This document shows positions 57,049 to 64,000 of a DNA stretch of 64,000 nucleotides, piece after piece. The first letter of the stretch is position 1. The number at the start of each line of letters is the position of its first letter. The notes under the pieces were generated by a model, which was given only the letters and a program-made list of their open reading frames with translations, had not been told where the DNA came from and searched no databases. The position numbers and the translations under genes are program-made. Origin of the DNA: Lagopus muta (Eukaryota; Chordata; Aves; Galliformes; Phasianidae); assembly GCF_023343835.1 (NCBI RefSeq), contig NC_064472.1, forward strand, positions 9,849,469 through 9,913,468, given 5' to 3'.

Positions 57049-60000
57049 TGTATGCTTCCAGACATAGGTCAGAGAGCCAGCTCTCTGCATAAAACTGCAG
57101 ACATGGTCTTCAGTCCCTCATGTCTATACTAAGAGCGTGTTCCTGAGGCTGCCAGATGATAGCCACAGCCCTTCTTCTTCATGGCTAAACCCTGGGGAAA
57201 GTGCAGCCAAGGATAATTAAGCCTGGTATTTTTGCTACTGATTCTTCCTAGCAATTTTGTTTGCTGATAGGATTTTTTTCTTATCTGAATGGGTTCTTGA
57301 ATCCTTTTGGAATCACATAATAGGCAGGCTCCAGTGCCTAGATGGATCCATGTTTCACAAAGGAATTGTGTAATTTTTGCTTCTGTAAAATCTTAGATGT
57401 GCTTTTAGAGTGCTCATACTTAAAGATGCTATGCAAATGTGGTCCCTCCTCTCTGCTGCCACTGGAGCGTGATAAAAAAGGATGTACTGTGTTCAGAGTC
57501 TAATTCAGCAGCAATTTCAGTGCAGTATTGACAGCTAGCAACATTAGAGTCTTTCTCCTCTGTGGATTTGCATATGCTAATTAGGCGCATATGTGGTGGG
57601 GGCTGGGGCAGAGGATGGGCTTGGAGGAGGAGGGGCAGATTCCAACCCAGATCACCCTACTACTTCATAAGTCGGGGCCTGCAAGTGTCTCCTGCTGAGT
57701 GCCACATGCCAGCTGGTGTCACGGAGCAAGAGAGCGCAGACTTGGGAGAGTCGGGTTTGGCCTCTGTCAGCCCCATGGCTGCTGGTATAGAGCTGCTGCA
57801 CGAGCTATTTCTAGTGCTCTAACTCAAAGTGCCCAGTGCAGCTGGGACTTACTTTCCTCTGGCTGGGAGGCAGTACCTGCTCATCCTTAGTGGTGTCTTT
57901 GTTAGGCATGCACGTACCTACTATTTACTTTCATCTCACTCACCCTGTCATCCCTGCTGGCAGGCTCCTCGCCACTGACCACCACATGCTGCTGTTTCTG
58001 TTTTGAACACAACATAATCCTCTGTATTTTTGGGATGTAATGATAGTGAGCTGTCATGGAAACCTCTGGAAAAAAGGCTGGAGCTCAAGCAGCACCCTGA
58101 TGCGGAAGGGGAAGTGGTGTCTTCTGGAGGTTTGCCCAAGGTGACAGAGGAACCACCCTGAGCTAAGGCAGAAACTTAGGAGTCATCAAATCCTTGTATC
58201 TTGCAGCAGCCCCACTGTTAGCACTGGGTCCTGGAGTATTCACTTCGGGGCCACCCAGACAGGCTACCCTCATTCTTCTGTCTGTTCCCTGAGGCAGGAA
58301 AAGAGCAGTGGAGGCTTATGAAGAGTTCCTTCCAGTTGGGCTGTTCTCCCAGCCCTTTTGCCTGGCAGAGAATGAGCTGACAGAGAATGAACTGGATCTC
58401 TTTCTCCCCATAGAGCAATGAGAAGACATCTGTATTGTGCCTTTGTCTGCAAGCTCACAAACTGCTGCTTTTTACAGCGTTGTTTTTTTTCACATTTGTT
58501 TTGTAGATCTGTATAGTTTCTTCAGCCATCTTAATGCAGATGCCATGTAGGAGTCAGGGATTCACATGAAACAATAACAAAAGAACAAGCAGCTCTACTA
58601 GTGAAGAATTTTGGCTAATTCATCTATTAAATCAAATGTCCCCCTAACCCCGTTTTTCCATCTTTCACCTTTCAGACAACCAAGTCAAGTTGTCTTGTTT
58701 TATCTGAGGTAAGATGATGATGACTGAAACCAAAGCCATTCAGAAAGACACAGCAAGAACCCTCACAGTTAGAGGCTTATATGGGGCATTCAAGTTTGTA
58801 AATTAAGTGGCAGAGATCTGTAGGAATTGTAGTCTGTTCAGAAAAGCCAGCCTCCCATCAGCCAGCATCTCCTCCAGCTGAGAATTCTGATCATCTCTTC
58901 TTCCTTCATGTGATACACGCAGACTCTGTATTGAAATCATATTTATTTCTGAAATCTCTGCAGTACCTATTCTGAGAAAGCCTGTGTCGCTGTCTGTTGA
59001 ACCCAGCCACACCTTGCGGGCAGCTGCCAGCAAACTCCAGAAGTGCAACCAGAGATATAATAATGGGGTATGCCTGGAGCTCTCTGACTGCCACAGCTAG
59101 CACATCAGGATTTGCAGGCAAGGCTCTGATGGCTCTGGCAGCAATTTCTCAGTAGTGTTACAGCAGCAGGAGGCAGTACTTAAGAAACCAAGGAGCTGCA
59201 TTGACTACCCCAAGTTAGCACAGCATCTTCAGCCTTGTGGATGGGGAAGAGCTGGGGGCCTGCCTTGCAGAAGCCTTGCAGGGAAAGATCTGTGGAGCCT
59301 GAGCAGTGCTGCATTGTGTTATCTGCAATGTGCTGAATCCTTTCTGAAGCGTAATGCATCTTGGCAGGCAGCTCTCAGGTCGGTGCTAAACCACCCTTTG
59401 TTGCTCAGCACTCCTCTTTCTCTGCTTACCTAGAGATTTGCTGCAGCTTGGAATTTTTTCTTTATGTATAACTAAGGGTAAAAGCATTGATAATTCTCCA
59501 CCACATCACAAATATCTCATGAAAAGCTGTTCTCTGCTTTGCATTACCTTAATTCGTGAAAGGCATCTCCAGATAATGAGATGTCTGAGCTTACAGAATA
59601 GACAACCCATATTTCCCCTTCAGCAGCAGATGGTGTCGGAATGGAGTAGGTTAAGAATTTTGACATTTGCAATCAAAATGGCTGTTGCATCTAGCATGCC
59701 TCCCTGCCTTGCGCTGCCATGACACAGTTTTCCAGAGAGAGATTGTTGCTGAATGATGCTATGTATGCTATTATGTGCATAGGATTAAGCAGGTTTCAGC
59801 ACTCTGAGCTTCTGCTATGATAATTAAGAAAAATGAACTGATTGGGCTAAAAGTGTCTGGATGCAAACTGTGTATCCCTCCTTCTGAAAACCCCCACTTG
59901 CAGAGGGGTGGGATTGCTTTGTAAAGAGGTTATCAAACCCAGCAGAATGTGAAACTGCTGTGTCTGCTGGATTTTACAACCCAGCATTGATCTCAACCTG

Positions 60001-62598
60001 CCATACCCTGAACAGAAGAGAGTGGATCCTTCTGCAGTCTTCCAGAATCAGAGGGAGAACCAGTGGATGGTATGGCCAGGAGGACGAGGTTGGGAAATTA
60101 ATGATCCTTGTGCTGACAGTGCCATAGTCTAACTTCTCTGCATCCCTGAGACAGGAGAATATCTTAAGGGAGACTGTGACACCTAGGGCACAAAAAAGTC
60201 GTGCGTATCCCTAAGGAAGCTTTCAGAATGGCTCCTGGCAGGAGCTGGCAGCATTTTTCCTATGATACTGGCCCTTGAAGCCGTGTGCTGCATTCATCTG
60301 CTGCAGCACATGTGACAGTCAGTGATTCACAGTCTGCCTGGGCAGCGCGTGCTGCCACCAAAACCAAAGAGCTGGGCAGAGCTGTGGAGAGACAGCTGGG
60401 AAATGGCTGTATGTCACCTCCCCTGACATTTTGCTGTCAAATGTCAGTATGTGCCTGTGCAAACCTTGTCCTCCCACAGCAGCATCTGCAGCAGTGTGAG
60501 GTGTATGCTACTTGGCAGGGCTGGGCAGCAGATGGGTGCTGGTGCTTTAAGCAGCCATTTCCCAGAGGCAGTAGAGATGTGCTTTAGTAATGAAGCATTT
60601 GGTTGTTACCGTTTGTATCCAAAAATGATGCTTTTCAAGCTGTTGCATTGTGGCAACACTCAGAACACAGCAAAACATTATGGAGAGACCTGATGTAAGT
60701 GTTACAACCATCTACCAGGGTAGTAACAAGGGAAGGAGAGGTGAATGAGCAAGTAAGTACTGCAGAACCAGAGCTAGCTTTTCCCACAGTGCTGGGGGAT
60801 AAGTGAGGACTTGTGCTGCTATGTGCACCATCAGTGATGCACAAAGTTCAGAATGGGGCAGAAACACAGCCCTAGCTGTTGAACACCATTTTCAGCATGT
60901 TTGCATTAGGCATAGAGCCAGAAGCTGTTGTTACCAATAGTGGTTCTTGAACAATGTGATCATGGGAATCCCTAATGTGCAAAATCTCCTCTTAGGAGCC
61001 AGATGGAGAACATACTCATTCCTTTCAGTCAGTATGGCAGAGATTGTGGGAAAGGAAACAGGGGCTTGTGAGACAGAGGAGTCAGTGAACGGAAAGGAAA
61101 GAGTGATACGAGCACCAAGAAGTCTATTGGCAGGGCTGTTTTAGGGTTGCCTGGTAGTTCCCAGGTGTGGTCCAGGTGACTTCTTTTTCAGAGCCTAATT
61201 CTGGATGAATCATTTGCAACACACATGGGTCTCTGTAGAGTCTAGCCTGATCCACAAGGCTTCTCAGCTCAACTAACACCACTGTTAGTATCAACTTCTA
61301 CATCAATGGGTGTTTGCTGTAAACACTAGGTCTGTTTCCGTCTTTCTGGGTTTTTTTTTCTTCTGCCAAAACATCCTGTGTCTGTGAGAATGACTATTAT
61401 GCGTGGGAGAAAGTACTTCATTTGATCAGCTTTATTTTAGCATCTTTTAATTGCTATTCTTATGCCACGAAGCTGAAAGAACTGAAGCTCTTGATCTTTC
61501 TGTAGAGCTGTCTCACTGCTTGCAGTGTTCTGATTTCATTTATCCCACATTTCTTAATTTCCTCTCTGCACTCCTATATTCCTCTGCAGCTCAGTTCCAA
61601 ATCCATTGTCATTTCATAGTGAAGAACACTGGGTTTATGTAGATAAAGACTCAGATACTGTTACTGTCACTTTGAAGGCTAATAGCGATGGCAGCAGATC
61701 TAAGGTCCTGGTGACCAGAGATTGCAGTGTGCCGTGCCAGGATGCTGTGAGCCCTGAGGATGCCTGGATGGGATGTGGGATATGAATTGCTGATCAAGGA
61801 TGTTCACTCCAGGGTTTCCAAAACAAGAGATTGATGTATGAGACCCTTAACTTAGTTTTGCATCCCTCAGGATCACCCTGGGTCAGTGGGGTTTTTTTGA
61901 GGTTTCTCCCTCCCCACGGTGTCTCAGCTGCCCTTCCCCGATCTTCTCTGCATTGATTTCTCTGAAATGTAGATGAGAATGCAAAAAGGAAAACACTCTC
62001 CAGACTGCTCTGAAAGCTCTTGCTGTTTGGTCCTCAAGGACAGCTGGGGAAAGAGAAATGAATATGTTCCCTGCTCTCCTGTCTCATGATGATGAACATC
62101 TTCCTCTAGCCTTATGACAGACTGTTATTTACTGAACATGAGGTGTTGTCCTCTTAGTGTCCTGGTTGTGTGAATCCTAGGTCTGCACATTGTAACAGCA
62201 GTCCTGTTGTGAAATACATTAAATATCTGAATGAGGAGGTAAGCGTTAGGTTTTCCTGTGCATGTGCAGTGGGCACCATCAGCATTGAGGGTTTCCTTTG
62301 ACCCAAAGCCTGTGCAGTTCTTTGGCCACTTGAGTGAAATAAGTTACCTCACAGAAGTTTGAGAAGTGTCAGCTGAAAGCACAAGGGTAGTCCCAGCAGA
62401 CTGGATGGAAAGGGGCACTTTTGTCTTGTCTTGTAATGCTTCTCCTGAGGAAAGGTTGCTCGGAGCCTTACGCTGGGACGCTTGTGCTGACAAAGAACAC
62501 CACTGAGATTATCAAGTCTTTGATCAAACAAGGGAGGCTTCAAATACTCACCGCCTTAATTGAAAAGTGACTTTCTTTGCATTTCTGTCTCTCTCTAG
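57049..62598. other. RUSC2 intron 1, distal part, without supported genes
   Basis: Unique-looking sequence up to the exon 2 acceptor. It has an octamer/homeodomain composite at 57566-57584. No CR1 and no coding exon are seen. Confidence 0.65.
57566..57584 (+). promoter_or_regulatory. Octamer plus homeodomain composite site
   Basis: ATTTGCAT (57566-57573), the consensus POU octamer, overlaps ATGCTAATTAG, which carries a TAATTA core, and GCGCATATG follows. Regulatory function is inferred from motif only. Confidence 0.4.
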
Positions 62599-62705
62599 GT
62601 ATCTGAATTCCCTCATGAGAAGTGTCCTACCTGTCTCTCATGTGCAGCCGCACTGGTCCATGGGTAGCAACAGTTTAACTGATATCCTGAAGAGCATTCC
62701 TCACC
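62599..62705 (+). other. RUSC2: RUSC2 exon 2, 5' UTR portion
   Basis: Acceptor CTCTCTAG at 62591-62598. The 107-nt leader contains upstream ATGs at 62615, 62640 and 62660. An in-frame TGA at 62688-62690 shows that the coding sequence cannot begin further upstream in this exon. Confidence 0.85.
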
Positions 62706-62713
62706 ATGGATAG
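62615..62713 (+). other. Upstream ORF overlapping the RUSC2 start codon
   Basis: ATG at 62615 opens a 32-codon frame, with a second in-frame ATG at 62660, that ends at TAG 62711-62713, eight bases past the start of the main ATG and out of frame with it. Both uATGs have weak context (C or T at -3). A second, shorter uORF starts at 62640 and ends before the main ATG. Confidence 0.6.
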
Positions 62714-64000
62714 TCCACCAAAGCTGACTGGCGAGACGCTGATTGTCCATCACATTCCTCTTGTGCATTGCCAGGTCCCTGATAGACAGTGCTGCTCCGT
62801 GAACAAAAGGACCAACCCCTTCTGTCAGCCAGATCTTGGCATTACACGCACCTCTACCCTTCCAGAAAGAGACCTTTCACAGACCGACTCCTTGGTGTAC
62901 AGCAGCTTTCTCCAGGCCTCCGAAGCCTCAGCAGAGGCCTCAGACAACAAAGAAGGCAAAGTAAGGGACTTGGTTGTCCCTAGTGCCAGTAAGCGACACA
63001 ACCCTTTCTTACTGACCGAGGGTGAAGATCTCGGCATCTTTGGGGATGACTTGGGTCAAAAGTCTTTCCACCTTCACAACTCCCTTGTGGGTGGCAAACC
63101 TCCCTTTCATCTGCATGAGCTGGCGTTGCCCCCGTTCCACCTCCACGACTCCAACCACATTGTGAAATCCTGGAACATGGCAAGCCGATCCGGTGTGGTA
63201 GATGGACAAGAGGACAAAATCAGCAGTGATGACATTCAGAAGAGGAACAATGCGAACCGGTGCCACCAGGCCACAGAACGCATGGAGCTGGATGAATGCA
63301 GCTGCAATCGTGGCAGCTCCTCCAGCTTCTCCTTTGATGGTGGTGACCAGGAGTGGAATCAAAATGCAGGTGAATCATTGAGGAATCACGATGCTCTGCA
63401 TAGCCGGACGTGCAGCTGTTCCAGCTCAGAGCTCCAACACTGTCGCTGCTACAGTTCATCAAGTCAGTCTGAAGTGATTGATCAGCAGATGGGCTACATC
63501 AGTGACTCTTCTTGCAACAGCTCTGATGGAGTGCTGGTGAACTTCAGTGCTCTCTACAATAAAATGAATGGCCATTCTCGATCTAACCTGAATTCAGCCA
63601 ACCTGTCCTGTGACTCTTCCTTCTGCAGCCACTCAGACACAGGAGCTTTTTACTTGGATTTGCATTCATCACCCACAGAATCCAAGATGTCTTGTGAGTC
63701 GCATCACCCGGAGAGTTCAGGGAAGACATGTGAGTGTCACCGTTCTTCCTCACCTGTTCTTGATGCTAACTGCAACTCCTACCACCTCCACTGTGAGCCT
63801 TGCACTTCAGAGAGCTCAGACCTCACTGCCTGCTTCCAGAGCCAAGCACGGCTTGTTGTGGCTACTCAGAATTATTATAAGCTAGTCACGTGTGACTTGT
63901 CTTCCCAGTCATCTCCCAGCCCTGCAGGATCTTCCATAACTAGTTGCTCAGAAGACCAGACCAAAGGTAGCCCAGCTCAGCCCACTGAATACTATCTTTT
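62706..64000 (+). CDS. RUSC2: RUSC2 (RUN and SH3 domain-containing protein 2, iporin), N-terminal 431 codons, cut by the window end
   Basis: The ATG at 62706 has a strong context (ACCATGG) and follows an in-frame stop. The protein opens [20 protein letters not shown], as recalled for mammalian RUSC2. Conserved blocks follow: MELDEC (from residue 193), HCRC (245), [20 protein letters not shown] (from 262), [20 protein letters not shown], and [20 protein letters not shown] (YYKLVTCDL at 390-398). The region is Ser-, Cys- and His-rich and probably largely disordered; the RUN and SH3 domains lie beyond the window. Mammalian RUSC2 is about 1500 residues. It binds Rab1 and GM130 and acts as an AP-4 vesicle accessory factor that carries ATG9A towards the cell periphery. 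No frameshift is seen, and the exon is still open at 64000, in keeping with a very large exon 2. Confidence 0.97.
   Translation, partial: MDSPPKLTGETLIVHHIPLVHCQVPDRQCCSVNKRTNPFCQPDLGITRTSTLPERDLSQTDSLVYSSFLQASEASAEASDNKEGKVRDLVVPSASKRHNPFLLTEGEDLGIFGDDLGQKSFHLHNSLVGGKPPFHLHELALPPFHLHDSNHIVKSWNMASRSGVVDGQEDKISSDDIQKRNNANRCHQATERMELDECSCNRGSSSSFSFDGGDQEWNQNAGESLRNHDALHSRTCSCSSSELQHCRCYSSSSQSEVIDQQMGYISDSSCNSSDGVLVNFSALYNKMNGHSRSNLNSANLSCDSSFCSHSDTGAFYLDLHSSPTESKMSCESHHPESSGKTCECHRSSSPVLDANCNSYHLHCEPCTSESSDLTACFQSQARLVVATQNYYKLVTCDLSSQSSPSPAGSSITSCSEDQTKGSPAQPTEYYL

Larger units (their letters stand above)
25690..62598 (+). other. RUSC2: RUSC2 intron 1 (about 36.9 kb)
   Basis: Bounded by GTAAGT at 25690 and TCTCTCTAG at 62597-62598. 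A long first intron before the large coding exon is also a feature of mammalian RUSC2, as recalled. I inspected the open frames in it on both strands. None shows a recognisable family apart from CR1 ORF2 fragments, so I call no nested protein gene. Unannotated alternative first exons remain possible. Confidence 0.75.

Noticed and set aside
1..64000. tRNA, rRNA, CRISPR, operon or prokaryotic mobile-element signals
   Set aside because: None seen. Split genes, GT-AG introns and CR1 repeats show vertebrate nuclear DNA, so such features are not expected.

Overview
This 64 kb window is vertebrate nuclear DNA, almost certainly from a bird and probably a galliform such as chicken. It has multi-exon genes with GT-AG introns, and its dominant interspersed repeat is the avian non-LTR retrotransposon CR1, recognised by 3' tails built from GATTCTATG/GATTCTGTG units. 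The two genes sit next to each other in the same orientation: a class-1 P4-ATPase of the ATP8B group, then RUSC2. As recalled, human 9p13.3 has the same order (ATP8B5P then RUSC2), so the flippase is best called the ATP8B5 (FetA) orthologue. Human 9p corresponds to avian chromosome Z, so a Z location is inferred, not seen.

Layout. 1-1345 is intron. From 1346 to 21430, fifteen coding exons encode the last ~757 residues of the flippase: the nucleotide-binding domain, the distal part of the P domain and the C-terminal membrane segments through the cytoplasmic tail. Every exon junction keeps frame. The phosphorylation motif and N-terminal half lie upstream of the window. The 3' UTR follows, with poly(A) signals at about 23155 and 23801. 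23951-25338 is a stack of antisense CR1 copies, one inserted inside another with an apparent 6-bp target-site duplication. A CpG island at 25500-25960 holds the RUSC2 promoter and a short non-coding first exon ending at a GTAAGT donor at 25690.

RUSC2 intron 1 is ~36.9 kb (25690-62598). It holds no supported gene. It has a CR1 at 31555-31996, two head-to-tail CR1s at 55655-57048, and a ~23.6 kb stretch between them with no recognisable CR1. RUSC2 exon 2 starts at 62599; the ATG is at 62706 and the frame stays open for 431 codons to the window end.

The two genes are neighbours, not a functional unit. The flippase moves phospholipid across secretory or acrosomal membranes with a CDC50/TMEM30 partner. 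RUSC2 (iporin) is a Rab1/GM130 and AP-4 vesicle adaptor.

I found no wholly new system. The observations most worth a second look are: a CR1 that appears to supply the branch point of a flippase exon; a homeodomain-motif cluster in a flippase intron; an out-of-frame uORF overlapping the RUSC2 start codon; a flippase intron with weak splice sites at both ends; and a perfect four-unit heat-shock element inside RUSC2 intron 1.
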